A DNA stretch of 64,000 bases from Armatimonadota bacterium (GCA_016869025.1 VGFA01000003.1:62001-126000), one strand, 5' to 3'; shown: positions 8,808 to 18,668, numbered from the stretch's first letter. Made by a program: numbers and translations. Notes: a model not told the origin generated them from the sequence alone.

Positions 8808-8873
8808 TACCTATCGCCTCCTGGGTAGTTGTAGCCGCTATGTTCGCCCGGCGACCGCACCTCACCTTCAGGC

Positions 8874-9896
8874 TCAGGTGCGCAGTTCGGGCGTTTGGTG
8901 CCGTTTCAGGATCTCGATTGTCTCGGAAATGGGCAGGGCCGGCATCACATGACCGTGGCGGCCCGTCGTGGTCTCGGCCGCGAACAGCGCGTCCAGGATC
9001 GCTTCCTCGGATGCCTCCACCGCCGCACGGAAGAGCAGGTTCAGGGCTTCGCGCCCCTGGTGCTCCTGGCGCGCGTTGGTCGAGAACGCCACGGCCAGAT
9101 CGCCGCTGGTATGACCGCTGATGGCGCCGGTGCGGGCCATCCCCATGAAGCACCGCCAGGCGATCCGCCGCAGGTCCAGCGCCGAGAGCGGTGCGTCGGT
9201 GGCAACGACAAAGACACACGAGCCGCGCTCGGACGGCTGGGCCACGGCCGTCAACTCGCGCCCAACCGCGACACCGCCCATAACCAGGTCTCCTGGAAAC
9301 CCGAAGTTGGGTACAACCAGCACCCCCAGGCGAAAACCGGGCTCGGAGATCACACGCGACGCCCCCCCGACCCCGGACTTGAACCCCAGGCACCGCATCC
9401 CAACGCCGGCTCCGACGCAGCCCACCTCCACCGGCCCCTCCCTGGCCGCTGCAAGCGCAGCCAGCACGTGGTCTTCGCCGACGGCGCGCGCAGGGGCATC
9501 GCTCAGGTAGCCGTCGAAGCACTCGAGGACCACCGGGTTGACCGTTTCCCCCACCCCGATCTCGGGGTCCTGGCCTATCATGTAGGTCACTAGGGCATCG
9601 GCGACCCGGGGCACGTTCAATGTGCTTGTGAGCAGAATCGGGGACTCGATCGAACCCAGTTCCTCGATCTGCATCAGGCCGGCCGACTTGCCGTAGCCGT
9701 TGAGCACCGCGGCGGCCGCGGTTACCTTCCTACGGTATAGGTTCTCCCCGTGGGGCACCACGGCGGTGACGCCGGTCCGAAGGTCGCCCTCCCGCAGCGA
9801 GACATGTCCTACCCGCACGCCGGGAACATCGGTGATGGCGGACAGCGGACCGGCGGGCAGGGTGCCGATCGTCAGGAAGTCACGTACGCGCGGCAT
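8874..9896 (-). CDS. P1 (S58, DmpA-type) family peptidase
   Basis: Self-processing aminopeptidase-like enzyme of the DmpA/P1 family, which removes N-terminal residues from peptides or cleaves amides and esters. About 340 aa. The family signatures GPLSAITDVPGVRVGHVSL near the N-terminus, TAVVPHG, KSAGLMQIEELGSIESP, GVGMRCLGFKSGVG, VVATDAPLS and ISGHTSGDLAVAFST are all present in order. I chose the ATG at 9896 (MPRVRDF); a start at 9917 is also open. The 5' end overlaps the upstream flavoprotein gene by 17 nt, implying one message. The natural substrate is unknown. No signal peptide is seen. Confidence 0.88.
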   Translation of the reverse strand: MPRVRDFLTIGTLPAGPLSAITDVPGVRVGHVSLREGDLRTGVTAVVPHGENLYRRKVTAAAAVLNGYGKSAGLMQIEELGSIESPILLTSTLNVPRVADALVTYMIGQDPEIGVGETVNPVVLECFDGYLSDAPARAVGEDHVLAALAAAREGPVEVGCVGAGVGMRCLGFKSGVGGASRVISEPGFRLGVLVVPNFGFPGDLVMGGVAVGRELTAVAQPSERGSCVFVVATDAPLSALDLRRIAWRCFMGMARTGAISGHTSGDLAVAFSTNARQEHQGREALNLLFRAAVEASEEAILDALFAAETTTGRHGHVMPALPISETIEILKRHQTPELRT

Positions 9897-10884
9897 TAGG
9901 CCAGCCCTGCAGCACACGAATGTAGTTGCCCCTCTCGAATGCCTGGGGATCGGGGCAGCGGGTCAGGCTCATGCTCCCGCGCATCTGACGGAGCGACTCG
10001 TACTCGTGCGCCTCCATCCAGGATTTGATCTCCTCCAGCACGGTCCGCAGATACTGCGGCCCGCGCACCAGGAGGGCCGAGACCATCTGTACCGCGTCGG
10101 CGCCCGCCATGACGGCCTTGATCGCGTCTGTGGCGGAGTGAACCCCGCCGGTTGCTGCCAGCGAGGACCGCACACGCCCGAACAAGACCGCCAGCCACCG
10201 TAGACGCAGCAGCAACTCCGCGCTGGTTGACAGCTCGAGCCGCGGAACGACCTCCAGCTCCTCGACGTCAATCTCCGGCTGATAGAAACGGTTGAACAGG
10301 ACCAGCCCGTCGGCGCCGGCCTCGGCGAGCCCGGCGGCCAGGTTCGCCACGGACGAGTAGAACGGGGATAGCTTCACCGCCACCGGTATGGTGACGGCCT
10401 GCCTTACCGAACGCAGGACATCCAGGGTCCGCCTCTCGACCTCTCCGCCCGTCTCCTCCGGATCGGTGGCCAGGAAGTACACGTTCAGTTCGAGGGCGTC
10501 CGCGCCTGCCTGCTGGATCCGCGACGCGTACTTCGCCCACCCTCCGGCGGTGGCCCCGTTGAGGGATGCGATGACGGGAATGCCGACCGCCGCCTTGATG
10601 CGCGAGACCTGTTCCAGGTACTGCTCAGGGCCCAGGGCGAACTCGCTTGGCCGGGGGAAATACGAGAGCGCCTCGGCAAAGGACTCGGCGTGCGCCTCGA
10701 TGTGGTGGATCGTGGCGGCCTGTTCCTGGCTGATCTGTTCTTCGAACAGCGAGTGCATTACGATCGCGGCCGCGCCTGCGTCCTCGAGACGCCGGACGGT
10801 GCTCAGATCGTGCGCCATGGGCGAGGCCCCCACCACCAGCGGGTGCGGGAGGTCAAGCCCCAGGTAGGTCGTGGAGAGATCCAA
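9880..10884 (-). CDS. Dihydroorotate dehydrogenase-like flavoprotein
   Basis: FMN-binding TIM-barrel protein of the PyrD-like family, 334 aa. It begins LDLSTTYLGLDLPHPLVVGASPM, and has the PVIASLNG, ADALELNVYF and AVKLSPF strands and a C-terminal phosphate-binding region SLAATGGVHSATDAIKAVMAGADAVQ. The start is TTG at 10884, supported by a strong GGGAGGGGGG just upstream; a longer frame from 10986 would run into the oxidoreductase gene. Proteins of this subfamily often sit beside pyruvate:ferredoxin oxidoreductase, as here (37 nt downstream), and may draw electrons from ferredoxin. A role in pyrimidine synthesis is not assured because no other pyr gene is nearby. Confidence 0.85.
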   Translation of the reverse strand: MDLSTTYLGLDLPHPLVVGASPMAHDLSTVRRLEDAGAAAIVMHSLFEEQISQEQAATIHHIEAHAESFAEALSYFPRPSEFALGPEQYLEQVSRIKAAVGIPVIASLNGATAGGWAKYASRIQQAGADALELNVYFLATDPEETGGEVERRTLDVLRSVRQAVTIPVAVKLSPFYSSVANLAAGLAEAGADGLVLFNRFYQPEIDVEELEVVPRLELSTSAELLLRLRWLAVLFGRVRSSLAATGGVHSATDAIKAVMAGADAVQMVSALLVRGPQYLRTVLEEIKSWMEAHEYESLRQMRGSMSLTRCPDPQAFERGNYIRVLQGWPNAART

Positions 10885-10921
10885 TCTGCCCCCCCTCCCT
10901 TCACGCGGCTCCCTGTATCTA

Positions 10922-13900
10922 CTAGTCCTCACCTGCGGCCGCGGAAGCGGCCTCGCCGGCGTGCGTTGACTTGGCCAGGAGTTCATAGAGCTTATAGCGC
11001 GTTTGCACGTCGCGGCGGGCTGCTACCAGCAGGTTGTGCGCGCGCTCATGATCTATGCCCTCAACCATGCGGAACCGTGTCTCGTTGTAGAGGAACTTCG
11101 CCAGATCGCCCTTGGGAGGCCCCGAGTCCAGCTGCATCGGACTCTTGCCTTCTTCGAGGCGGCGGGGGTCGTACCTGAACAGCGGCCAGTAGCCGGTCTC
11201 CACGGCCAGTTTCTGCTGCTCCACTCCCATGGCCAGGTCGTAACCGTGGGCGATGCACGGGCTGTAAGCGATTATCAACGAGGTTCCAGGATAGGACTCG
11301 GCCTCAAGGAAGGCGCTCACGGTGTGCGTGTCCTTGGCGCCGAAGGCCACCCGCGCGACGTAGACGCTGCCGTAGGTCATCGCCATCATGGCCAGGTCCT
11401 TCTTGGCGATGGGCTTGCCCGCCGACGCAAACTTGGCAACTGCCCCGCGCGGTGTGGACTTGGACTGCTGGCCGCCGGTGTTGGAGTATACCTCGGTGTC
11501 CAACACCAGGATGTTCACATTGCGGCCCATGGCCAGAACGTGGTCCAATCCGCCGTATCCGATGTCGTAAGCCCAGCCGTCTCCGCCCACAACCCAGACG
11601 CTCTTCCGCACGAGGTAGTCGGCTATGAGCTCCAGGCGGCGCGCCTCGGGCGCGTTCAGGCCTGCCAGCTTCCCGCGGAGCTGGACTATCCTCTCGCGCT
11701 GGGCTGCGATTCCGGCCTCGCTGGACTGGTCGGCCTTCAGTATGGCGTCGGCCAGATCGGGGCCGACCTGCTGTGCTAGGGCACGCACCAGATCCTCGGC
11801 CTGCTCGGAGAGGGAGTCCAGGGCCAGACGGAACCCGAATCCGAACTCGGCGTTGTCCTCGAACAGCGAGTTGGACCAGGTGGGCCCGCGGCCGTCACGG
11901 TTGGTCGTGTAGGGCGTCGTCGGCAGGTTCCCGCCGTAGATGGACGAGCACCCCGTGGCGTTGGCGATCAGCAAGCGATCCCCGAAGAGCTGGGTGAGCA
12001 GCTTGACATACGGCGTCTCCCCGCAGCCTGCGCAGGCGCCTGAGTACTCGAACAGTGGCGTCAAGAACTGCGATCCCTTCACGTCCGGCTTGATCCGGGT
12101 GCGGTCCGGTTCTGGCAGTGCCAGGAAGAACGCCCAGTTCTCGCGCTCGGGTTCCCGCAACGGGATCTGGGGCGCCATGTTGATCGCCTTGTGCTTGGGG
12201 TTGGTCTTGTCCTTGACCGGGCAGACCATCACGCACAGGCTGCAGCCGGTGCAGTCCTCAGGGGCAACCTGGAGAGTGTACTTCGCGCCTTTGACCTCCT
12301 GGCTCCGGAAGGCCGTGGACTTGAAGGTGGGCGGCGCATCCTTCAGGAGCTCTGGATCGTAGTACTTGGCGCGGATCGTTGCGTGCGGGCACACGAGAAC
12401 GCATTTGTTGCACTGGATGCAGATCTCGGCGTCCCATACCGGGATCTCCAGGGCGATATTGCGCTTCTCCCACCTGGTTGTCCCCACAGGCCAGGTTCCA
12501 TCCAGGGGGAAGGCGCTGACGGGCAGCAGGTCGCCGTTGTTGGCCGTCATCACCCCTATCACGTGCTGTACGAACTCCGGGGCGTCGGAGGAGACGGCGG
12601 GGGGAAGCGACTTGACAGCCGTAACCCTATCCGGCACCTTCACCTGGTGCAGGTTGGAAAGCGTCTCGTCCACCGCCTCCCAGTTCCGGCGAACAACCTC
12701 GTCGCCCTTCCGGCCGTAGGTCTTCTCGATTGACTCCTTGATCTTCTCGATCGCCTCGTCCCGCGGAAGTACACCCGAGATCGCGAAGAAGCAGGTCTGC
12801 ATGATCGCGTTGATCCGGCCGCCCATGCCTGTCTTGCGCGCCACCTCTACTGCGTCAATCGTGTAGAAAGTCAATCGCTTCTCGATGATCTGCTGTTGCA
12901 CCTCGCAGGCCAGATGATCCCAGACCTCCTCGGGCCCGTAGGGTGCATTGAGGAGGAAGACCGCGCCAGGGGAAGCATATCCGAGCACGTCGTACTTCTC
13001 CATCAGGACGAACTGGTGGCACGCCACGAAGTTCGCACGCTTGACGAGGTAGGCGGACTGGATGGGCCTGGGGCCGAACCGCAGGTGAGAGATCGTTATT
13101 GCGCCGGACTTCTTGGAATCGTAGACGAAGTACCCCTGTGCGAAGTTGGGGGTCTCCTCGCCGATGATCTTGATGGAGTTCTTGTTGGCGCCCACGGTGC
13201 CGTCGGCGCCCAGCCCAAAGAAGACCGCCCTGGAGACGTCATCCGGCTCGGTGTCCAGGTCGCGGTCGAAGGGCAGCGACAGACCCGTCACGTCATCGGT
13301 GATTCCAACCGTGAACCGGGGCTTGGGCTTGGAGGTGGCCAGCTCGGCGAACACCGCGCACACCATGGCCGGCGTGAACTCCTTGGAAGCCAGGCCGTAT
13401 CGCCCGCCGATCACAGCCGGCGGCGTCGTGATGTGGGCAAGACCTTCCTCCTGGGCCTCCCGGAGAGCGGCAACAACGTCCATGTAGAGCGGCTCGCCCG
13501 GTGCTCCGGGCTCCTTGGTCCGGTCCATCACGGCAATCGCCTTGACCGATGATGGCAGTGCGGCGACGAATGCCTGCGAGGAAAGTGGCCTGTAGAGACG
13601 CACCTTGAGCACGCCGACCTTCTCGCCGCGGGCCCGCAGCCAATCCACGGTCTCGTGGACGGTCTCCGCCCCGGAGCCCATCAGCACGACCACCCGTTCG
13701 GCCTCCGGATCACCAACGTAGTCGAACAGACGGTAGTGGCGGCCGGTGAGTTCCCCGAACCGGTCCATGGTCTCCTGAACGACACCCGGGCAGGCCATGT
13801 AGTACCGGTTGACTGCCTCCCGCGACTGGAAGTAGGCGTCGGGGTTCTGCGCCGTCCCTCGCAGCACAGGGTGGTCCGGCGTCATGGCACGGCCGCGGTG

Positions 13901-14518
13901 TGCCTCGATCAGGTCGGCCGGGAGCATCGCTCGCAGGTCGTCGTCGCCGAGCTGCTCGATCTTGGCCACCTCGTGCGAGGTACGGAAACCATCGAAGAAG
14001 TGCAGAAACGGAATGCGGGATCTCAGCGAAGCCGCCTGGGCGACGAGGGCCATGTCGTGGGCCTCCTGTACTGAGCCGGAAGCCAGCAGGGCGAAGCCGG
14101 TCTGACGGCACGCCATGACGTCGGAGTGGTCGCCGAAGATCGAGAGCCCGTGCGTAGCCAGCGTCCGGGCAGAGACGTGCATCGAGAACCCGGTCAGCTC
14201 GCCGGCGATCTTGTACATGTTTGGAATCATCAGCAGCAGCCCTTGCGAGGCGGTGAACGTCGTCGTCAGGGCGCCTGCCTGCAGGGAGCCGTGTACGGCA
14301 CCGGCGGCGCCTCCCTCGGACTGCATCTCGACCACCAGGGGCACCGCGCCCCAGATGTTCACCTTGCCCTGGGCCGACCACTCATCCGCGAACTCCCCCA
14401 TTGGCGAGGAGGGCGTGATGGGGTAGATGGCAACAACCTCGTCCGTGCGGTACGCGACCGACGCGGCCGCCTCGTTTCCGTCAAGGGTGACCATCTGTCG
14501 CTGTGTGCTGTCCGACAT
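10922..14518 (-). CDS. nifJ: Pyruvate:ferredoxin (flavodoxin) oxidoreductase
   Basis: Single-chain enzyme, 1198 aa, that interconverts pyruvate plus CoA with acetyl-CoA, CO2 and reduced ferredoxin in the cytosol. Domains in order: the pyrimidine-binding domain (AYRTDEVVAIYPITPSSPMGEFADEW), the transketolase C-like domain, the gamma domain (GLGADGTVGANKNSIK), a two-cluster ferredoxin domain (CIQCNKCVLVCP and CTGCSLCVMVCP) and the thiamine diphosphate domain (CAGCGETPYVKLL, GGDGWAYDIGYGGLDH, NTGGQQSKSTPRG). The start is ATG at 14518 with AGGAGG upstream. It points to anaerobic or microaerobic pyruvate oxidation, while the 2-oxoacid dehydrogenase parts at 34231..39879 belong to a different pathway. 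Confidence 0.97.
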   Translation of the reverse strand: MSDSTQRQMVTLDGNEAAASVAYRTDEVVAIYPITPSSPMGEFADEWSAQGKVNIWGAVPLVVEMQSEGGAAGAVHGSLQAGALTTTFTASQGLLLMIPNMYKIAGELTGFSMHVSARTLATHGLSIFGDHSDVMACRQTGFALLASGSVQEAHDMALVAQAASLRSRIPFLHFFDGFRTSHEVAKIEQLGDDDLRAMLPADLIEAHRGRAMTPDHPVLRGTAQNPDAYFQSREAVNRYYMACPGVVQETMDRFGELTGRHYRLFDYVGDPEAERVVVLMGSGAETVHETVDWLRARGEKVGVLKVRLYRPLSSQAFVAALPSSVKAIAVMDRTKEPGAPGEPLYMDVVAALREAQEEGLAHITTPPAVIGGRYGLASKEFTPAMVCAVFAELATSKPKPRFTVGITDDVTGLSLPFDRDLDTEPDDVSRAVFFGLGADGTVGANKNSIKIIGEETPNFAQGYFVYDSKKSGAITISHLRFGPRPIQSAYLVKRANFVACHQFVLMEKYDVLGYASPGAVFLLNAPYGPEEVWDHLACEVQQQIIEKRLTFYTIDAVEVARKTGMGGRINAIMQTCFFAISGVLPRDEAIEKIKESIEKTYGRKGDEVVRRNWEAVDETLSNLHQVKVPDRVTAVKSLPPAVSSDAPEFVQHVIGVMTANNGDLLPVSAFPLDGTWPVGTTRWEKRNIALEIPVWDAEICIQCNKCVLVCPHATIRAKYYDPELLKDAPPTFKSTAFRSQEVKGAKYTLQVAPEDCTGCSLCVMVCPVKDKTNPKHKAINMAPQIPLREPERENWAFFLALPEPDRTRIKPDVKGSQFLTPLFEYSGACAGCGETPYVKLLTQLFGDRLLIANATGCSSIYGGNLPTTPYTTNRDGRGPTWSNSLFEDNAEFGFGFRLALDSLSEQAEDLVRALAQQVGPDLADAILKADQSSEAGIAAQRERIVQLRGKLAGLNAPEARRLELIADYLVRKSVWVVGGDGWAYDIGYGGLDHVLAMGRNVNILVLDTEVYSNTGGQQSKSTPRGAVAKFASAGKPIAKKDLAMMAMTYGSVYVARVAFGAKDTHTVSAFLEAESYPGTSLIIAYSPCIAHGYDLAMGVEQQKLAVETGYWPLFRYDPRRLEEGKSPMQLDSGPPKGDLAKFLYNETRFRMVEGIDHERAHNLLVAARRDVQTRYKLYELLAKSTHAGEAASAAAGED

Positions 14519-14588
14519 GCGCCGACCTCCTTGCGTCCGTAGCAACCTGGATGCGCACTGTTCTCGCAGGTGATAGAAGGACAGCCCT

Positions 14589-14618
14589 AGGGTACCCACC
14601 CGGCAGCGGCCGCCTCAA
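14589..14618 (-). promoter_or_regulatory. Possible promoter of nifJ
   Basis: On the minus strand, TTGAGG (14613-14618) and TACCCT (14589-14594) are separated by 18 bases, about 70 bases before the nifJ ATG. The match to consensus is only moderate. The rest of 14519..14706 shows nothing else but a short direct repeat (GGCGTAG-GGACG type) near 14670-14697. Confidence 0.3.
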
Positions 14619-14706
14619 CCCTTAGGCTAGTCGGAACAGGCAGGTATCGGTATCCACCCAACACCCGATATGGCGTAGGACGCGTGGCGTAGAGGACGTG
14701 GCTTGG

Positions 14707-14782
14707 TGGAGCGCCCGGAGGGAATCGAACCCCCGACCTGCTGGTCCGAAGCCAGCCGCTCTGTCCCCTGAGCTACGGGCGC
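14707..14782 (-). tRNA. tRNA-Arg (anticodon TCG), CCA encoded
   Basis: Acceptor stem GCGCCCG/CGGGCGC, anticodon stem GCTGG/CCAGC with loop CTTCGGA (anticodon TCG), and a T loop with GGTTCGATTCC-like sequence are readable on the minus strand. CCA is encoded at 14707-14709. Confidence 0.95.
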
Positions 14783-14795
14783 GCGTCCCTGTGCG

Positions 14796-14804
14796 AGTAT
14801 ATCA
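14796..14804 (-). promoter_or_regulatory. Extended -10 promoter of tRNA-Arg
   Basis: TGATATACT on the minus strand combines the TGN extension with TATACT (5/6 of the -10 box), and the start point would be near 14789, seven bases before the tRNA. No good -35 box is seen, as is usual for extended -10 promoters. Confidence 0.6.
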
Positions 14805-14839
14805 CAGGACCGGCCGCGGGCAGAGCCCGGAGGCGCCGG

Positions 14840-15400
14840 CTAGGGCTGCCGCGCCAGCGCCGCCTCGACGGCCCGAAACCATTCCTGGGGATCAGTCACC
14901 GCGCCGGGGAACTTGCGTACGATGCGACCAGAGCGGTCCACGAAGAAGGTCTCGGGTACGCCGGTGAGGCCGTAGGCCCTGTACACGGTGTTGTCCTTGT
15001 CGCGGACCGTGGGGTAAGTGGTCCTGGTCTCGTGCAGGAAGCGCAGCGCTGCCGGCGTTAGATCCTGCACATTCACGCCTACCACCACGACACCCTGCCC
15101 CCTGTACCGCTGCCATGCGGCCTCCAGCGCGGGTGCCTCCTCGCGGCACGGTATGCACCACGAGGACCAGAAGTTCAACACGACCACACGGCCGCGGAGT
15201 GTCCCCAGGTCCAGATCCCCCTCCGCGTCCAGGCGCGGCAGCACCAGTGGTGGTGCCGCCGGCGTCTCTCCCCGGGCCAGCGCGACCGTGAGCGAAGCCG
15301 GACGGTTAGCACGGAAGGTAGCGAAGCCCAGCAGCCCGAGGAATACAACGAGGCCGCCGAGCAGGATCGCCTGGCGCCGCCGGCTGCCCATCGGTCCCAT
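14840..15400 (-). CDS. TlpA/ResA-like membrane-anchored thioredoxin
   Basis: Thiol-disulfide oxidoreductase acting outside the cytoplasmic membrane. The 186 aa protein has an N-terminal anchor (AILLGGLVVFLGLLGFATF), then a TlpA-type thioredoxin fold with the active site WSSWCIPCREEAP and the cis-proline region TGVPETFFVDRSGRIV. Proteins of this family reduce apocytochrome c or the copper-site cysteines of cytochrome oxidase. It directly follows copZ by 11 nt, so a role in copper delivery or in keeping copper-binding thiols reduced is a reasonable inference. Confidence 0.88.
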   Translation of the reverse strand: MGPMGSRRRQAILLGGLVVFLGLLGFATFRANRPASLTVALARGETPAAPPLVLPRLDAEGDLDLGTLRGRVVVLNFWSSWCIPCREEAPALEAAWQRYRGQGVVVVGVNVQDLTPAALRFLHETRTTYPTVRDKDNTVYRAYGLTGVPETFFVDRSGRIVRKFPGAVTDPQEWFRAVEAALARQP

Positions 15401-15411
15401 CCCTTCCCTAC

Positions 15412-15618
15412 CTAGACAACAGGATACCCGGCGGCCTGCAGTGCTTCGCGGAGGCGCGCCTCATCCAGCGCCGTCGGGTTGAACTCCACCAGGACCTTCT
15501 TTGTCACCGCGCTGGCCTCGACCTTTGACACGCCGGGCAACTGCGTCAGCGTCCGGGTCACCGTGCGCACGCAGCCATCACAGTGGATCTTGGGAACGTT
15601 GAAGGTCTTCGTGATCAT
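15412..15618 (-). CDS. copZ: CopZ-like heavy-metal-associated domain protein
   Basis: Small cytosolic copper chaperone, 68 aa, consisting of a single HMA domain. The metal site is CDGC (HCDGCVRTV, residues 12-17), and the domain ends with the usual AGYPVV strand. It would carry Cu(I) to CopA or to CsoR. It sits seven nt after copA. The site reads CDGC rather than the more common CxGC with serine or methionine in front, and a His precedes the first Cys. Confidence 0.88.
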   Translation of the reverse strand: MITKTFNVPKIHCDGCVRTVTRTLTQLPGVSKVEASAVTKKVLVEFNPTALDEARLREALQAAGYPVV

Positions 15619-15625
15619 GCCTGCC

Positions 15626-18118
15626 TCACTCCCTTGAAGATATCGTACCCGCGGGCCGGTATCCCCGTAACCGCAGGCTGTTGCTCACCACCGTCACCGA
15701 ACTGGCCGCCATCGCCAGCGCGGCAAGGACCGGGCTCAGCAGCATGCCCGTAAAAGGATACAGCACGCCTGCGGCCACAGGAATCAGAGCGACGTTGTAC
15801 GCGAACGCCCAAAACAGGTTCTGCCGGATCGTACGCATCGTGCGGCGGCTCAGGGCGATCGCCGACAGCACCCCGCGCAGGTCCTCGCCTATCAGCACTA
15901 TGCCCGCGGACTCGATGGCCACGTCGGTCCCGGCGCCGATGGCGATTCCCAGGTCGGCGCGCGCCAGGGCTGGCGCGTCGTTGATCCCATCTCCCACCAT
16001 GGCGACCACGTGCCCTTCGCGTTGAAGCGCCTCGACGTGCGCGGCCTTCTCGTCGGGCTTGACCTCGGCCAGAACGCGGTCCACTCCCACCTGCTGCGCG
16101 ATCGCCTGGGCTGTCCGCCGGTTGTCGCCGGTCAGCATCACAACTTGAAGGTTCATCCGGTGGAGCGCGGCCACGACATCCCGGCTGTGCTGTCTGAGAG
16201 TATCGGCCACGCCGATCACCCCGGCGGCCCGGCCGTCAACCGCCACCAGCATCGGCGTCTTGCCACCAGCCGCAAGATCGTTCGCGCGCGCGTCCAGGGC
16301 GCCCACCGCGATCCCGTGGCGGGACATCAGGGCAGTGTTGCCGACCAGGATCTGTCGCCCCTCTACCGTGGCCTCGATGCCCTGACCTGGCACGGCCTCG
16401 AACGTGGCAGCATCGCCAAGGGTGATACCGCTGCTTCGCGCGCGGGCGACGATCGCCTCTCCTACCGGGTGCTCGCTCCCGCGTTCGGCCGCGCCCCCCA
16501 GCCGCAGCAGGGTCGTCTCGTCGAACCCCTCGGCCGGGAGGACATCTGTCACGGCGGGGGCCCCCTGCGTCAGCGTGCCGGTCTTGTCGAGAACCACCGC
16601 GGTGATGCGGTGGGCGATCTCCAGCGCTTCGCCACCGCGGATCAGGATCCCGGCTTCGGCGCCCCGCCCGGTCCCGACCATGATCGCCGTGGGCGTGGCC
16701 AGGCCGAGCGCGCACGGGCACGCGATTATCAGCACCGCCACGAAGGTGAGCAGGGCATAGGTCAGCGCCGGCTGCGGCCCGATCGCCAGCCAGACACCAC
16801 CGGTGGCCAGCGCGATCGCGATCACCACCGGCACGAAGTAGGCGGCAACCCTGTCGGCCAGACGCTGGATCGGCGCTTTGGTACCCTGGGCTTCCTCGAC
16901 CAGCCGAATGATCTGCGCCAGCGCGGTGTCCCGCCCCACCTTCGAGGCGCGGAACCGGAAGGTCCCGGTCTTGTTGATCGTTGCGCCTATCACCTCGAGA
17001 CCGGCGGCCTTCTCCACTGGCATGGACTCCCCGGTGATCATTGACTCGTCCACCGTCGAGAACCCGTCGAGCACGATGCCGTCCACCGGGATCTTCTCGC
17101 CTGGCCGCACGACCACGACGTCACCGACGACCACTTCCTCGACAGGCACATCAACTTCGGAGCCGTCCCGGACCACGCGGGCGGTCTTGGCCTGAAGCCT
17201 CATCAGGCGACGGATCGCCTCGCTTGTGCGGCCCTTGGCCAGCGCCTCCAGGTACCGCCCGAGCAGGATGAAGGCAATGATGATCGAGGCGGTCTCGTAG
17301 TAAACGGTGGGCTCGAGCCCACCGCCCGTGAACCACCGCGGGAAGAAGGTAGCGACGGCACTGTAGAGATACGCCGCCGAGGTGCCCACCGCGATGAGGG
17401 TGTTCATGTCGGCGGTCCCGTGTCGCGTCGCCGCCCACATCCCGCGGTAGAACCGCCAGCCGGCCCAGAACTGCACCGGGGTCGCCAGTCCGAACTGCAC
17501 CACCCAGTTGTGCAGAAAGGCCGGTGCCCACACGTGGAGTCCCATGTGCGGGAGGCTGCCCCAGAGAATCGGAAGGCTCAGGAGCGCCGCGCCGACCAGG
17601 CGGACGCGCAACGCGCGCTGCTCGCGCTCGCGGCGCTCGGTCTCGCGGTCAACCGTGCCCTCCTCGGCGGCCAGCGGCTCGTAGCCCGCGTTACGCACGG
17701 CCTGCCTGAGGGCCTCCGGCGTGGCGACACCGGGTATGAACTCGACGGTCGCCTGTTCCCGCGCCAGGTTCACCGAGGCAACCAGGACGCCCTCGGTCTC
17801 CCGCAACGCCGTCTCAACAGTGCTCACGCACGAGGCGCAGGACATCCCTGCAATGGGGATGACCAGGCGCTCTTTCCGGACCTCGTAGCCAGCGCCGCGT
17901 ACCGCCGCGACCAGGTCTCTCAGGGTGGCCTGCTCGGGGTCGAAGGCAACCGAGGCGCGCTCCGAAGCGAAGTTGACCTGCGCCGCGCTCACGCCGGCTG
18001 CCTTCAGGAGGCCCTCCTCCACCCTGGCCACGCACGAGGCGCACGACATCCCTTCGACAGGCAGTCCGATCCGCCTCGGCGCGGCCGGCGCAGTTGCCGC
18101 TGTGCGATCGTCAGCCAC
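15626..18118 (-). CDS. copA: Copper-exporting P1B-type ATPase CopA
   Basis: Cu(I)-exporting ATPase, 830 aa, in the cytoplasmic membrane. Two N-terminal HMA domains carry GMSCASC (Cys26/29 and Cys94/97). The actuator motif is TGES at 362-365, the membrane metal site CPC at 467-469, the phosphorylated Asp511 lies in DKTGT, and GDGINDAP is the hinge. About eight membrane helices are visible; the last, [23 protein letters not shown], contains the MxxSS metal-site residues of the CopA class. Start codon GTG at 18118. It is in one unit with csoR upstream and copZ downstream. Confidence 0.97.
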   Translation of the reverse strand: MADDRTAATAPAAPRRIGLPVEGMSCASCVARVEEGLLKAAGVSAAQVNFASERASVAFDPEQATLRDLVAAVRGAGYEVRKERLVIPIAGMSCASCVSTVETALRETEGVLVASVNLAREQATVEFIPGVATPEALRQAVRNAGYEPLAAEEGTVDRETERREREQRALRVRLVGAALLSLPILWGSLPHMGLHVWAPAFLHNWVVQFGLATPVQFWAGWRFYRGMWAATRHGTADMNTLIAVGTSAAYLYSAVATFFPRWFTGGGLEPTVYYETASIIIAFILLGRYLEALAKGRTSEAIRRLMRLQAKTARVVRDGSEVDVPVEEVVVGDVVVVRPGEKIPVDGIVLDGFSTVDESMITGESMPVEKAAGLEVIGATINKTGTFRFRASKVGRDTALAQIIRLVEEAQGTKAPIQRLADRVAAYFVPVVIAIALATGGVWLAIGPQPALTYALLTFVAVLIIACPCALGLATPTAIMVGTGRGAEAGILIRGGEALEIAHRITAVVLDKTGTLTQGAPAVTDVLPAEGFDETTLLRLGGAAERGSEHPVGEAIVARARSSGITLGDAATFEAVPGQGIEATVEGRQILVGNTALMSRHGIAVGALDARANDLAAGGKTPMLVAVDGRAAGVIGVADTLRQHSRDVVAALHRMNLQVVMLTGDNRRTAQAIAQQVGVDRVLAEVKPDEKAAHVEALQREGHVVAMVGDGINDAPALARADLGIAIGAGTDVAIESAGIVLIGEDLRGVLSAIALSRRTMRTIRQNLFWAFAYNVALIPVAAGVLYPFTGMLLSPVLAALAMAASSVTVVSNSLRLRGYRPAGTISSRE

Positions 18119-18138
18119 GGCGCTGCCCTGCTCCCGGG

Positions 18139-18447
18139 CTAGAGCCTGCTCGATGTCTTGAAGACCTCGAGCAACTCGGTGATTGTGCGCTCGCGTTCCC
18201 GAGGGTCGCTGGCGCGTATCGCGGTCGTTGCGCAGTGCTCCAGGTGGTCCTCGAGCAGCATGGCGTTCACCCTGTCCAGGGCCCGCTGGACTGCCTGTAC
18301 CTGCCGTATCACGTCAATGCAGTAGGAGTCGCCCTCCACCATCCGCTCGATGCCGCGGACGTGCCCGGCGACGCTGCGAAGCCGCACCAGCACCTTCCGC
18401 CGCTTCTCGACCGACCCGTGCTTCATTGCGGAAGTGACCGCCTTCAC
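18139..18447 (-). CDS. csoR: CsoR copper-sensing repressor
   Basis: All-helical DNA-binding repressor of the CsoR/DUF156 family, 102 aa, that releases DNA when it binds Cu(I). The three metal ligands of the family are visible as Cys in GDSYCIDV and the His and Cys in [14 protein letters not shown]. The start is GTG at 18447 with GGGAGGAG in front; an ATG at 18426 is a less likely alternative. It is the first gene of csoR-copA-copZ-tlpA-like, and a matching operator and promoter lie directly upstream, so self-regulation is expected. Confidence 0.93.
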   Translation of the reverse strand: MKAVTSAMKHGSVEKRRKVLVRLRSVAGHVRGIERMVEGDSYCIDVIRQVQAVQRALDRVNAMLLEDHLEHCATTAIRASDPRERERTITELLEVFKTSSRL

Positions 18448-18482
18448 GGGCGTGCTCCTCCCTGCGCCTCAGCCCCCGCCGG

Positions 18483-18508
18483 AAACCCCCCCCAGGGGGG
18501 AGGGGTAC
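18483..18508 (-). promoter_or_regulatory. CsoR operator
   Basis: On the minus strand the sequence reads TACCCCTCCCCCC, then T, then GGGGGGGGTTT. This is the G/C-tract palindrome flanked by TA/AT-type ends that is known for CsoR sites. It begins at the expected transcription start of the promoter at 18516-18544, so bound CsoR would block initiation. Confidence 0.75.
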
Positions 18509-18515
18509 CGTCATT

Positions 18516-18544
18516 AGCGTACGCTGCCTGCCGCCGGGTGTCAA
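18516..18544 (-). promoter_or_regulatory. Promoter of the copper operon
   Basis: A perfect -35 box TTGACA (18539-18544 on the minus strand) is followed after exactly 17 bases by TACGCT (18516-18521). The start point would be near 18508, about 60 bases before csoR, and coincides with the CsoR operator. Confidence 0.75.
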
Positions 18545-18598
18545 CCTCGTACCCGGGGCACACGGCGGTCGTCCCCGAACCGCCCGGAGGGGTTGAAG

Positions 18599-18627
18599 GT
18601 GACAAGAGCCCGCCGCTGGGAGAGAAT
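18599..18627 (+). promoter_or_regulatory. Possible promoter of isocitrate dehydrogenase gene
   Basis: GTGACA (18599-18604) and GAGAAT (18622-18627) are 5/6 and 4/6 matches separated by 17 bases, 42 bases before the ATG at 18669. It lies back to back with the copper promoter. Confidence 0.45.
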
Positions 18628-18668
18628 AGAGAGGATACTCCGATCTTGCGCGGGGAGCGTGAACCATC

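Noticed and set aside
7722-8828. Open plus-strand frame of 368 codons
   Set aside because: It is antisense to ugpB, whose protein matches its family along the whole length.
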